From an uncultured Erysipelotrichaceae bacterium (GTDB taxonomy: Bacteria; Bacillota_I; Bacilli_A; RFN20; CAG-826), in the NCBI GenBank assembly GCA_902777015.1, contig CACYSA010000002.1, positions 1-64,000 of the forward strand: a stretch of DNA of 64,000 nt, written 5' to 3'. How positions within the stretch are numbered: position 1 is the stretch's first letter; each line of letters starts with the position of its first letter. Below are positions 27,278-36,071 of this stretch, piece by piece. Below the pieces are notes generated by a model that saw nothing but the letters and a program-made list of their open reading frames with translations, was not told where the DNA came from and did no database searches. A program made the translations under genes and the position numbers.

Positions 27278-28183
27278 ATGGAATTAGTAAAATTGGTGCC
27301 TGCGGTTAAAGATTATATCTGGGGTGGAACTTATTTTAAAAAATATAACAAAGGTCTCTTATTTGAACGCGTGAGCGAATGTTGGGAGCTCTCTATGAGA
27401 GAAGACGCTCCTTCTATTATTGTCTCAGGCAGATATTTAGGTAAACCTTTATATGAAATAGTTTCTAAAGAAGATATCGGTCCAGTAATGGATAGATTTC
27501 CTTATTTTCCATTACTCATTAAATTAATTGATGCGAAAGATAATCTTTCAGTGCAAGTGCATCCAAGTGATGAATACGCATTAAAAAATGAAAATTCCTT
27601 TGGTAAAAGTGAAATGTGGCACATCATCTCCGCGGATGAAGATAGTGGTCTATATGTCGGCTTAAATAATGACTACACGAAAGAAGATATCGAGAAAGCT
27701 TTAAAAGAAGGCAATATCTTAAATTATCTAAACTTCTATAAAGTTAAACCAGGCGAAACATATGTCATTAAGCCAGGCACCATACATGCGATTGGTAAAG
27801 GTGTCCGTTTAATTGAAATCCAACAAAACTCTAATTTAACTTATCGTTTGTATGATTATAATCGTCTTGATAAAAATGGTCATCCAAGAGAGCTACACAT
27901 TAAAAAGGCCTTAGACGTCATCGATTATCATCAATATCAACCAGATCTTTCTCAAAAAGAATTACTTGCAGATAATAAATATTTTACTGTTAAAAGAATT
28001 GAATTCGATAAAGAGCTAACCCTCCAAGCTAACAATCAAGCTTTCTTATCTTTCACATTCTTAGAAGGTGAAGGATTAGTCAATGAAATTAATTACAAAA
28101 AATACGATACATTCTTCTTACCTTATAAAAAGGAATGTCATATCAAAGGTCGAGGTGTTGTTATTGTTTCAACGGTTAAATGA
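27278..28183 (+). CDS. manA: mannose-6-phosphate isomerase, type I
   Basis: 301 aa cupin enzyme that interconverts mannose-6-P and fructose-6-P. Zn ligands appear in LSVQVHPSDEYA (Gln/His near 92-94), KSEMWHI (Glu) and TIHAIGKGVRLIEIQQ. Length fits the short Bacillus-type ManA. It lies 3 nt after the mutase, completing the path from GH130 product to glycolysis. Confidence 0.9.
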   Translation: MELVKLVPAVKDYIWGGTYFKKYNKGLLFERVSECWELSMREDAPSIIVSGRYLGKPLYEIVSKEDIGPVMDRFPYFPLLIKLIDAKDNLSVQVHPSDEYALKNENSFGKSEMWHIISADEDSGLYVGLNNDYTKEDIEKALKEGNILNYLNFYKVKPGETYVIKPGTIHAIGKGVRLIEIQQNSNLTYRLYDYNRLDKNGHPRELHIKKALDVIDYHQYQPDLSQKELLADNKYFTVKRIEFDKELTLQANNQAFLSFTFLEGEGLVNEINYKKYDTFFLPYKKECHIKGRGVVIVSTVK

Positions 28184-28650
28184 TTATGCAAGAAGATTAT
28201 ATTAGTAAAATTAGAAAACATCTTGGTCACGAACCAATACTCATTCCTCACGCTGTCGCTATTGTTTTTAATGAACAAAATGATGTATTAATTGAAGTCA
28301 GACAAGATGATGGTTTTTTTGATTTTCCTGGTGGCGCTATTGATATTGCCGAAGAAGTTGAAGATGCTTTGAAAAGAGAATTATTTGAAGAAACAGGTTT
28401 AATTGCTGATGAGATTGAATTATTCAAAATCTACAGTGGTGAATTAACTAGATATAAATATATGAACGGGGATGTCATCTATGGAGTTGATATCTTTTAT
28501 ATTGTTAAGAAATATCATGGTCAATTAAAGGCTCAAGAAAGCGAAGTCAAAGAACTTAAATTCATGAAATTAGAAGATATAAATAGACCAGTTTCTTCAA
28601 GAAATAAGCAAGTTGTTCAAGATCTAAGAGAATATGTTAAAAGAAGTTAA
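28180..28650 (+). CDS. NUDIX hydrolase
   Basis: 156 aa. The complete Nudix box reads GGAIDIAEEVEDALKRELFEETG at about 45-67 (given as its start GGAIDIAEE and end RELFEETG), with the REL..EE metal ligands intact. The N-terminal part LIPHAVAIVFNEQNDVLIEVR is the usual first strand. It would hydrolyse a nucleoside diphosphate linked to an unknown moiety, possibly a housecleaning role. The start overlaps the manA stop (ATGA); ATG 28186 is an alternative. It overlaps the next gene by 17 nt. Confidence 0.85.
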   Translation: MIMQEDYISKIRKHLGHEPILIPHAVAIVFNEQNDVLIEVRQDDGFFDFPGGAIDIAEEVEDALKRELFEETGLIADEIELFKIYSGELTRYKYMNGDVIYGVDIFYIVKKYHGQLKAQESEVKELKFMKLEDINRPVSSRNKQVVQDLREYVKRS

Positions 28651-29374
28651 AAACATTAATTATTATCAAAATCTTTACATGGACTTGTTTTTACCAGAAC
28701 AAGAACAATTTTTTACGATTGTATATTTTCATGGTGGTGGCCTTGTCGAAGGTGATAAAGGTGATAGTCATCAATTTGTTAAACACCTAACTAAATTAGG
28801 ATTTGCCGTTAGTACCGCTAATTATTCATTAATAACGGAAAAGAGATTTCCGGAATGCGTTAAAGATGCCGCTAGAGCGGTCAAATATATCAAAGATAAC
28901 ATTGCTAAGTACGGTCAATCTAAAGGCTTAATAGTTATGGGACAATCCTCTGGAGCGTATTTAACTTTAATGCTTTGTTTAAATAAAAAATATTTATTAG
29001 AACTAGGTATTGATAATGATGAAATAATTGGTTGGATTAGCGATGCTGGTCAACCAACAACACATTTTAATATTTTAAAATATGAAAGAGGCCTCAATCC
29101 GCTTCTTCAAAGAATTGATGAAGCCGCTCCTTTGTACTTTGCTGATCAAAACACTAATTTTTCTCATCTATTATTAATCGTCTATGAAAACGATTTGCCT
29201 AATAGATTAGAGCAGAATCAATTACTTCTTAAAACGATCAAAACATTTAATAAAGATATAGATGTTGAATTAAAAATATTACAGGGCGAACACTGCCATG
29301 GAAGTGGGCAACTTGACGAAGATAACGAATACGGTGCTGTTAAACTAGTCAAGGAATGGATGAAAAGATTATGA
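28634..29374 (+). CDS. alpha/beta-hydrolase (esterase/lipase-like)
   Basis: 246 aa, no signal peptide. Oxyanion motif YFHGGGLVEGD at about 31-41 and nucleophile elbow VMGQSSGAYL near 97-106. The catalytic His probably lies in GEHCHGSG near the C-terminus. This is the pattern of hormone-sensitive-lipase-like carboxylesterases. Overlapping neighbours on both sides suggest co-translation with the NUDIX and SGNH proteins. A role in deacylating imported oligosaccharides is possible but not shown. Confidence 0.78.
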   Translation: MLKEVKNINYYQNLYMDLFLPEQEQFFTIVYFHGGGLVEGDKGDSHQFVKHLTKLGFAVSTANYSLITEKRFPECVKDAARAVKYIKDNIAKYGQSKGLIVMGQSSGAYLTLMLCLNKKYLLELGIDNDEIIGWISDAGQPTTHFNILKYERGLNPLLQRIDEAAPLYFADQNTNFSHLLLIVYENDLPNRLEQNQLLLKTIKTFNKDIDVELKILQGEHCHGSGQLDEDNEYGAVKLVKEWMKRL

Positions 29375-30096
29375 AAACTATTAACATTTTGATGATTGGA
29401 AATTCTTTCAGCGTTGATGCTGCTAGATATACTCATGAACTCTCTTTAGGGGGAGACACAGTTATTGAATTAGGTGTTCTTTATGTCGGTGGTTGTTCTT
29501 TAGAGCAGCACATCGGTTTTATTAAAGAAGGATCTTCTCCATATGAATGGTTTATCAATGGTGAATCAACTGGTAAATATATCTCTTTAAAAGACGCTTT
29601 ATTAATGAAGAAATGGGATTATATCACCTTACAACAAGTCAGTGTCTTTTCTGGTTTGAAAGACACTTTCTATCCATATATCAATGAGCTTATTGATTAT
29701 GTTAGAGAATATCAAAAGACCGCTACTTTGGTACTACATAAGACCTGGGCGTATGAAGAGAATTTTGATAATGAAAACTTTAAATGGTATCACTATAACA
29801 AAGATGAAATGTATGAATGCATATGTAAAACATATGATTATGTACAAAAAGATTTAAATATCAAAGTGATCATTAGAAGTGGTGACGCTATTTATGAAGC
29901 GATTAATAAATATGGTTCTAGATTCCATAAAGATGGCTTTCATCTGAATGATGAAGGCCGCTATATCGCAGCGTTAACTTTTGTTCATACTTTTAACAAT
30001 AATCAAATGCTTGAACGCCTTTATATTCCAGAAGGATTTGACAAAAACCAGTGTTTTGAATACGAGAAACTAGTTTCTAATATGCTTAGCAAGTGA
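29371..30096 (+). CDS. DUF4886-like SGNH-fold protein
   Basis: About 241 aa from ATG 29371, which overlaps the previous stop (ATGA). The first block ILMIGNSFSVDAARYTHEL has the Ser of an SGNH nucleophile; VLYVGGCSLEQH, DYITLQQVS and the closing FHKDGFHLNDEGRYIAAL (Asp/His) complete the DUF4886 pattern. This family is common near glycan-degradation genes. Catalysis is likely; substrate unknown. Confidence 0.75.
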   Translation: MKTINILMIGNSFSVDAARYTHELSLGGDTVIELGVLYVGGCSLEQHIGFIKEGSSPYEWFINGESTGKYISLKDALLMKKWDYITLQQVSVFSGLKDTFYPYINELIDYVREYQKTATLVLHKTWAYEENFDNENFKWYHYNKDEMYECICKTYDYVQKDLNIKVIIRSGDAIYEAINKYGSRFHKDGFHLNDEGRYIAALTFVHTFNNNQMLERLYIPEGFDKNQCFEYEKLVSNMLSK

Positions 30097-30116
30097 ATCT
30101 TGCTATAGTTAATATT

Positions 30117-30755
30117 ATGAAACCAACATTTATTTGGGACTTAGATGGAACACTATTTGATTCATACGATGTTATCGTTGATAGCCTTTGTGATGTCTAT
30201 AAAGAAAAACTTAATATTGATTTAGATAAAGAAGAAGTAAGACAAGAAGCTATTAGATATTCTGTTGGCCACTTTTTAGCGAGAATGGAAAAAGAAACGG
30301 GCGTTTTGTTTAAAGAACTAAAAGAGCGTTATTCCACGATAAGTGGTGAGCGTAAATTAAATATCAAACCAATGAAACACTCTATTGAGTTATTAGATTA
30401 TTTAAAAGAACAAGGTATTCATAGTTATGTCTTTACACATCGTGGTACATCCACTGAGCCAGTATTAAGAAATATTAATATGTATGACTACTTTGATGAA
30501 ATCATCACTAGTGTACAACCGTTTAAAAGAAAACCAGCACCAGATGCGATTAACTATCTAGTGGATAAATACCATTTAGATAAAGAACATACTTATTATG
30601 TCGGTGATAGAAGTATGGATATGGAATGTGCGAAAAGCGCTGGTATCAAAGGTATCATGTATCTTCCTAAAGATGGCTATGGTTTAAAGACCGGTAAAGA
30701 AGACTATATTATCGAAGATCTTTTAGAAATTAAGGATATTATTGATAAGTTATGA
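30117..30755 (+). CDS. HAD-superfamily phosphatase
   Basis: About 212 aa. Motif I FIWDLDGTLFDSYD at the N-terminus, motif II YVFTHRG, a Lys in KRKPAPDAI, and motif IV YVGDRSMDMECAKSAGIKG match phosphoglycolate-phosphatase-like HAD hydrolases. Start at ATG 30117 is preferred over GTG 30093 because motif I normally lies near the N-terminus, and TATAGT (30104-30109) sits 7 nt before it. Substrate unknown. Confidence 0.8.
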   Translation: MKPTFIWDLDGTLFDSYDVIVDSLCDVYKEKLNIDLDKEEVRQEAIRYSVGHFLARMEKETGVLFKELKERYSTISGERKLNIKPMKHSIELLDYLKEQGIHSYVFTHRGTSTEPVLRNINMYDYFDEIITSVQPFKRKPAPDAINYLVDKYHLDKEHTYYVGDRSMDMECAKSAGIKGIMYLPKDGYGLKTGKEDYIIEDLLEIKDIIDKL

Positions 30756-30937
30756 AAGCAAAAGCACAAAAATGTTCAAAAGAAACAAATGGTGTAGAAG
30801 AACTTGCTTATATTATCAATTATACTGGTGGTAGTGAACCTTCATTAGAAGCCAAAAAGATTATACATTCGTACACTATTGGAGAAATTGACTACGAAAC
30901 CGCTAAAGAAGCTATTTTAAAGATTGTCAAAAAATAA
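30752..30937 (+). CDS. VbhA-like antitoxin domain protein, orphan
   Basis: 61 aa, overlapping the HAD gene (ATGA). The pattern EELAYIINYTGGSEPSLEAKK, then GEIDYETAKEAILKIV (two amphipathic helices), resembles the VbhA antitoxin domain that blocks Fic AMP-transferases. No Fic gene (HxFxDGNGR) lies nearby, so either the partner is elsewhere or the domain does another job. Family call is by pattern only. Confidence 0.5.
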   Translation: MKAKAQKCSKETNGVEELAYIINYTGGSEPSLEAKKIIHSYTIGEIDYETAKEAILKIVKK

Positions 30938-30947
30938 AAATATCTTG

Positions 30948-30976
30948 TTGTGTGATTACGACATTTTTTGAATAAT
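30948..30976 (+). promoter_or_regulatory. promoter of the broken phosphatase gene, leaderless geometry
   Basis: TTGTGT (30948-30953), 17-nt spacer, AATAAT (30971-30976). Transcription should begin at about 30983-30984, at the ATG itself. Confidence 0.45.
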
Positions 30977-30983
30977 AGTGTAT

Positions 30984-31592
30984 ATGGGTTCACATAATTC
31001 AACTTCAATACTTAGATCAACATTCAACACTAGATACGTTCCTACAGGTGACAAAAGATATTTAAGAAGTGATTGCCCTTCTGAATTAACTGATGAAGAA
31101 GTTAAATGGCTTAAAGATAATAACTATCTTACTGTAGTGGATTTCAGAAACCCTGAAGAATGCGAACTGAAACCTTGTAGATTAGAACATGAAGAAGGAT
31201 TTACATATTTACATATGCCTTTTACTGGTGAATGGTATGTTCCTAATCCTCCAACGTTAGAACAAATCATTAAATCATATGAAGAAATGGTTAATGATAA
31301 TACATTCAAAATAGTGGATACGATTATGAACGCACCTACGAGAGTGTTATATTTCTGCGCTGCTGGTAAAGATTGAACAGGTATAGTTTCCGCGATTATC
31401 TTATATAGATTAGGTTTTGATGAAGAAACAATAATCAAAGATTATATGGAAAGTAGAAATAATTCATTAGCCTATGTAAAAGCCTATATGGAGAAATATC
31501 ATCCAGATGAAGATATAAAACCAGTCTTATCTGATGAACGCTACCTCAAAGCGGCCCTAGAATTAGTTAAACAAAGAGAACCTCAAAAATAA
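30984..31592 (+). pseudogene. tyrosine-protein phosphatase interrupted by TGA at the catalytic Arg
   Basis: 202 codons. N-terminal blocks (STFNTRYVPTGDKRYLRSDC, VVDFRNPEECE) match the IphP/Siw14-like tyrosine phosphatase family. The signature C-x5-R loop reads YFCAAGKD, then TGA, then TGIVSAIILYRLGF in the same frame, so the stop replaces the invariant Arg of GKDRTG. The remainder to 31592 is intact (DEETIIKDYMESRNN and onward). One C-to-T change of CGA would give this. The truncated 131-aa product lacks the catalytic Arg and cannot be active. Confidence 0.75.
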
Positions 31593-31597
31593 TTTAA

Positions 31598-31632
31598 AAG
31601 CACGTTGATTGTTATCAATGTGTCTTTTATTA
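31598..31632 (+). terminator. terminator after the phosphatase pseudogene
   Basis: AGCAC-g-TTGAT pairs with ATCAA-t-GTGTC across a TGTT loop, followed by TTTTATTATATT. Confidence 0.55.
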
Positions 31633-31658
31633 TATTCTCATTACAAGAGGACAAATTT

Positions 31659-32069
31659 ATGAAAATTTACACTCATAAAGTGCAGTATTACGAAACTGAT
31701 AAGATGGGTATTACTCATCATTCAAATTATATCAGGATGATGGAAGAAGCGCGTGTCGATTTCTTTGATTTTATTGGTCTTAGATATGATGAATGTGAAA
31801 AGATGGGTATCATGTCACCTGTTTTGAGTGTTAACTGCAAATATAAGAAACCAACTTCATTCCCTGATGAAATAACAATCGAAACATTCGTTAGTGACTA
31901 TTCAGGCTTTAAATTAACAATCGGTTACATATTCAAAAAAGATGATGTAGTTGTGTGTGAAGCTAGTTCAGAACACTGCTTTGTCAGTAGAGATATGAAG
32001 ATTGTCCTTCTTAAAAATAAATATCCAGAATTAGATCAAAGACTATATTCCCTCGTGGAAAAGAATTAG
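31659..32069 (+). CDS. acyl-CoA thioesterase, YbgC/4HBT hotdog fold
   Basis: 136 aa from ATG 31659 with AGAGGA upstream. The N-terminal YYETDKMGITHHSNYIRMMEEAR carries the Asp of the 4-hydroxybenzoyl-CoA thioesterase active site, and FDFIGL follows as usual. Single hotdog domain, cytoplasmic. It hydrolyses acyl-CoA thioesters; the acyl group cannot be told. Thirteen nt before the aldolase-like gene. Confidence 0.82.
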   Translation: MKIYTHKVQYYETDKMGITHHSNYIRMMEEARVDFFDFIGLRYDECEKMGIMSPVLSVNCKYKKPTSFPDEITIETFVSDYSGFKLTIGYIFKKDDVVVCEASSEHCFVSRDMKIVLLKNKYPELDQRLYSLVEKN

Positions 32070-32082
32070 AGGTAACCTTACT

Positions 32083-33084
32083 ATGTATCAATTTACTAAT
32101 GACTATTCATATTTAGCCCATCCTCGCATCATAAAAGCCTTAGAAAAGTATTCTAATGAGCATAATATTGCTTATGGCTTAGATAAGCATTCTTTTAGTG
32201 CTTCTAATTATATTAAAGACATCTTTGATGTACCTAATGCCTCTATTCACTATTTAGCGGGCGGCACACAAACAAATATGGTCCTTATTTCTAGTGCGAT
32301 TAAACACTATGAAGGCGTCATTGCCGCGAATTCTGGTCATATTAATGTCCATGAAACTGCCGCTATTGAAGGAAGCGGACATAAAATCATTACTGTTAAT
32401 GGTAAAGATGGTAAAGTCTATCCTAACGATATTAAAGAAGTGATGGAATTAAATAACAATGAGCACATGGTTAAACCCGCTTTGGTGTTTATTTCTAATT
32501 CCACTGAAATCGGTACTATTTATACTAGAAAAGAATTATTAGATTTACGAGAAGTCTGTGATGAATATGGTTTATACCTTTATATGGATGGTGCTAGATT
32601 AGGTAGCGCTCTGACATCTAAAGAATGTGACTATGAACCTAGTTTTCTAGGCCACGTCCTCGATGCTTTCTATATCGGTGGCACTAAAAATGGTTTCCTT
32701 TTTGGTGAAGCATTAGTGATCGTTAACAAACAATTACAAAAAGACTTTAGATATGCGATTAAAAACAAAGGTGCAATGCTCGCTAAAGGATATGCTGTTG
32801 GCATTCAATTTGAAGAAGCGTTTAAAGATGGCTTATATTTTGATATCGCAAAAGCCACTAATGAAGTCGCTGATTATCTAAAAGATAAATTAGCTATCTC
32901 TTCTAAAGAACAACCAACAAATCAAATATTTATTAAATTAGAAAATAAAAAAGCTCAAGAAGTCATTAATAAATTCGGCACTGAAATGTGGAATAAAGGA
33001 AAAAACGAATCTGAAATTAGAATAGTTATTTCCTTCATGACCGCAAAGAAAGATGTCGACGAATTAATCGAATTTCTTAAGTAG
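32083..33084 (+). CDS. threonine aldolase-family PLP enzyme (beta-eliminating lyase)
   Basis: 333 aa fold-type I PLP enzyme. FTNDYSYLAHPRIIKAL, GGTQTNMVLISSAI, NSGHINVHETAAIEGSGHK and the Lys-containing YIGGTKNGFLFGEA follow the low-specificity L-threonine aldolase pattern. LYMDGARLGSAL holds the PLP-binding Asp. It would cleave L-threonine or allo-threonine to glycine and acetaldehyde; related beta-eliminating lyases act on other substrates. AGAGG precedes the start. Confidence 0.82.
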   Translation: MYQFTNDYSYLAHPRIIKALEKYSNEHNIAYGLDKHSFSASNYIKDIFDVPNASIHYLAGGTQTNMVLISSAIKHYEGVIAANSGHINVHETAAIEGSGHKIITVNGKDGKVYPNDIKEVMELNNNEHMVKPALVFISNSTEIGTIYTRKELLDLREVCDEYGLYLYMDGARLGSALTSKECDYEPSFLGHVLDAFYIGGTKNGFLFGEALVIVNKQLQKDFRYAIKNKGAMLAKGYAVGIQFEEAFKDGLYFDIAKATNEVADYLKDKLAISSKEQPTNQIFIKLENKKAQEVINKFGTEMWNKGKNESEIRIVISFMTAKKDVDELIEFLK

Positions 33085-33152
33085 TACTAATAATAAGATA
33101 GATAACCCAACAAAATCTTTGTAAAATAGATTTGTTGAAGGAACATATCTCT

Positions 33153-34859
33153 ATGAAAACTAAAAAGCTTTTATATGCGGCTATTCCCGCTTTAACAATC
33201 TCTTTACTTGTGGGTTGTAATAAACCTAAAGAAGTTATTCCAGATAGTAGAGAAAGAGAACCCGCTACTGAGATTGGTGATATCATCAATGCTTGGACTG
33301 ATAAATTAGATTCTAAGGAATTACCATTAGGTTTAAGTAATGCCTATAGCCATGGTGAAATTATTGAAGATTTTGGTAATGAAGATAATCAATCTTTATA
33401 TTACGAAGTACAAAATCTCGCTAAAAAGAATTATCTAGGTAGTGATTTAGTTAGTAACATCTATTTCAAGGATGATGATGCCGGTAATGGTGATATTGTT
33501 TCTTTATGTGCTTATGTTCCTAGTGACGGTAATATCGCTTCATTACAACTTGAAGTATTAACAAGTGGCATGTCCACTAGCTTTAAAAGCGATGTATTAA
33601 ATATTGATGAAAGCAATAGTGACCAATGGAATCGTTTAGTGGTTACTTTTGATACATTAGAAACATTAGGGGCAATTAGACTTAATTACAAATTAGTGGA
33701 TGAAGCATATTTAGCCTCTTTCTATGTTGATGATATTGAAACTATCTTAGGTGAAGAAACAGTTAAAACAGATTATGTTTCTAACGATGAAAGTTTATAT
33801 CAAGCATATGAGCAATTCTTTAAAGTGGGCACATGTATGCCTTCTAGGCTCTTTAACAATTCAATGATTAGAAGAATCATTAAAGAAAACTTCAATTCTG
33901 TGACTGCAGAAAATGAAGCTAAACCAGAAAGAGTTTTAGTGCAAGAAAGCTCTCAAAGATTAGAAAAAGATGAAGAATTAAATGAAATTACTGATTGCTC
34001 TATTACCATTAAACCATTTGAAAAAGTCTATGATTGGTGTGAAGCCCATCATATCGGTGTAAGACATCATACATTTGTTTGGTTTGATCAAACTCCAGGT
34101 TGGTTCTTTAAAAAAGGCTATAAAGATAACGCTGATTACGTTAGTAAAGAAGTAATGATTAAACGTATGGAAAACTTCATTAGAAAATCATTAGAAGTGG
34201 TGAACGCTAGATGGCCAGGTTTAGTCTACGCAATCGATGTGGCAAACGAAGCTATTCAAAATGGTAACGTTAGAACAAAAGATAACAATAACCAAAATCC
34301 AAATAATTGGTATCAAACAATTGGTAAAGACTTTGTTTATTACGCCTTTAAATTTGCTAGACAATATGCCAAAGAAGGACAAAAACTTTACTATAATGAT
34401 TATTCTTATGACTATGACACTAATAACTGCAAATACGCTGTTAACACATTATTAAAACAAGCTATCGCAGAACAATTAATCGATGGTGTTGGTATTCAAG
34501 GTCATACTGATAGCGATCAAAATATGAGTGCTTTTATTACTAACGCTAAGATGATTAAGCAAAAAGGTTTAGAATGCCAAATTACAGAATTAGACATTAC
34601 AATTAATGGCACTTCCACAAGTGAATATAATAAGCAAAAGAAAGCTTATAACACCTTATTAACCAAAGTTTTACAAAACAATATTAGTGGTGCAACTAAC
34701 ATTACTGCGGTTGTTGTTTGGGGTGTTGTGGATGATGCCTCTTGGAAGAGCAGCCAAAACCCATTATTATTTACTAAGAACTATGGTAAGAAACCAGCTT
34801 ATTATGGATTCTTAGAAGCAGTTCAACCATATTTAGGGCAAGACGAGGCAGTTGAATAG
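33153..34859 (+). CDS. GH10 endo-beta-1,4-xylanase lipoprotein
   Basis: 568 aa from ATG 33153, Shine-Dalgarno GAAGGA. The lipoprotein signal ends LLVGC (Cys22). Residues about 60-205 form a CBM22/CBM4-like jelly-roll. The GH10 barrel runs from about 220: SVTAENEAKPE, VRHHTFVWFDQTP, AIDVANEAIQNG with acid/base Glu near 366, GIQGHTD, and QITELDITI with nucleophile Glu near 479. All catalytic residues are present. It cuts xylan at the cell surface, separate from the mannoside locus. The next gene starts one base after its stop. Confidence 0.93.
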   Translation: MKTKKLLYAAIPALTISLLVGCNKPKEVIPDSREREPATEIGDIINAWTDKLDSKELPLGLSNAYSHGEIIEDFGNEDNQSLYYEVQNLAKKNYLGSDLVSNIYFKDDDAGNGDIVSLCAYVPSDGNIASLQLEVLTSGMSTSFKSDVLNIDESNSDQWNRLVVTFDTLETLGAIRLNYKLVDEAYLASFYVDDIETILGEETVKTDYVSNDESLYQAYEQFFKVGTCMPSRLFNNSMIRRIIKENFNSVTAENEAKPERVLVQESSQRLEKDEELNEITDCSITIKPFEKVYDWCEAHHIGVRHHTFVWFDQTPGWFFKKGYKDNADYVSKEVMIKRMENFIRKSLEVVNARWPGLVYAIDVANEAIQNGNVRTKDNNNQNPNNWYQTIGKDFVYYAFKFARQYAKEGQKLYYNDYSYDYDTNNCKYAVNTLLKQAIAEQLIDGVGIQGHTDSDQNMSAFITNAKMIKQKGLECQITELDITINGTSTSEYNKQKKAYNTLLTKVLQNNISGATNITAVVVWGVVDDASWKSSQNPLLFTKNYGKKPAYYGFLEAVQPYLGQDEAVE

Positions 34860-34860
34860 A

Positions 34861-35985
34861 ATGGAATTTAAATATCATTTACCAACATCATTATCCTTTG
34901 ATAATCATTTAGAATTTGAAAAAGAACTATTAATTGTTATTGGTGAACAACCAGTTGATCATCTTATTTTAGATGCTGAAAACACCAAATATATTTCTAG
35001 TGCGGGATTACGTGTCTTGTTAACTTTCAAAAATAAATATGGAAATGTGGAAGTTATTAATACATCCACTGAGGTTTATGATGTCTTTGAAATGACAGGT
35101 TTTACTAATATCATCACTGTCTCTAAAGCCTTTAGAAAAGTATCCATAGAAGGATGCCCGTGTATCGGAAAGGGCGCACATGGTGCTGTTTATCGCTTAG
35201 CGCCAGATACAATCGTTAAAGTCTATTACGATGAACATACAACATTAGAAGACATTAAATGTGAAAGAGAATTATCAAAGAAAGCCTTCGTTATGGGCTT
35301 ACCCACTGCGATAGCGTTAGATATCGTTAAAGTTGGTGACATGTATGGTACTGTATTTGAACTATTAAACGCATCTTCTTGTTCTAAATATATTAATGAA
35401 AGCCAAGAAAATACTGATCACTTTATTGATAAAGCAGTGGAGATTCTTAAAAAAATCCATCATATAGCTTCCACTGATGGCGATTTGCCAGATATGAAGC
35501 AATGTACTTATGTCTATTTGGACAAAGTTAAAGAATTCTTTGATGAAGAAACATATAACAAAATTAAAGCATTAATCGATAGCATTCCAACCACGATGAC
35601 ATTGTTACATGGCGATTTCCATTTAAAAAATCAATTAATGGTGGGCCAAGAACTAATGCTTATTGATATGGATACTTTGTCAATCGGTGATCCTATCTTC
35701 GAATTAGCGTCAATTTGTAATTCATATTATGAATTTGCTCGTTTAGATAAACGTGCTGTTGAATCGTTCTTAGATATCTCAGTGGAAAAAGCGGAATATA
35801 TTTGGAAACAATTATCCAGGAAATATTATTCTGATTTAGATGATGAACAATATAATCACATGTGTAATAAGATCATGGTTCTTGGCTGTATGCGCGCACT
35901 TCACTTCTTTAGAAAACGTAATTACCCACAAGAACTATTTGATCACTGTTTAAGTGATTTAAAGAATGCGCTGTCACTAATATAG
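34861..35985 (+). CDS. STAS-domain / aminoglycoside-phosphotransferase-like kinase fusion, copy 1
   Basis: 374 aa. Residues 1-95 are a STAS (anti-sigma-factor-antagonist-like) domain with YISSAGLRVLL; Ser46/Ser47 correspond to the serine phosphorylated in SpoIIAA/RsbV. From about 98 a phosphotransferase fold follows: IGKGAHGAVYRL (P-loop-like), the Lys of IVKVYY, LLHGDFHLKN (catalytic Asp) and LMLIDMDTLSIGDP (metal Asp). It is a paralogue of the gene at 45094. It probably acts in a partner-switching pathway. Starting at ATG 34861, it follows the xylanase gene by one base, an unexpected partner. Confidence 0.78.
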   Translation: MEFKYHLPTSLSFDNHLEFEKELLIVIGEQPVDHLILDAENTKYISSAGLRVLLTFKNKYGNVEVINTSTEVYDVFEMTGFTNIITVSKAFRKVSIEGCPCIGKGAHGAVYRLAPDTIVKVYYDEHTTLEDIKCERELSKKAFVMGLPTAIALDIVKVGDMYGTVFELLNASSCSKYINESQENTDHFIDKAVEILKKIHHIASTDGDLPDMKQCTYVYLDKVKEFFDEETYNKIKALIDSIPTTMTLLHGDFHLKNQLMVGQELMLIDMDTLSIGDPIFELASICNSYYEFARLDKRAVESFLDISVEKAEYIWKQLSRKYYSDLDDEQYNHMCNKIMVLGCMRALHFFRKRNYPQELFDHCLSDLKNALSLI

Positions 35986-36071
35986 TGTGTATATAAAACA
36001 AACAAAAATATGTAATACAATACATAAAATTACCTACTTTATATACACAGAAACAATAATGGAGTAAAGGC

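Noticed and set aside
31374-31376. TGA read as an amino acid (Arg, Trp or selenocysteine) genome-wide
   Set aside because: TGA ends many genes here at ATGA overlaps, Trp is TGG throughout, the position needs Arg and no SECIS-like hairpin is evident just downstream. A point mutation is simpler.
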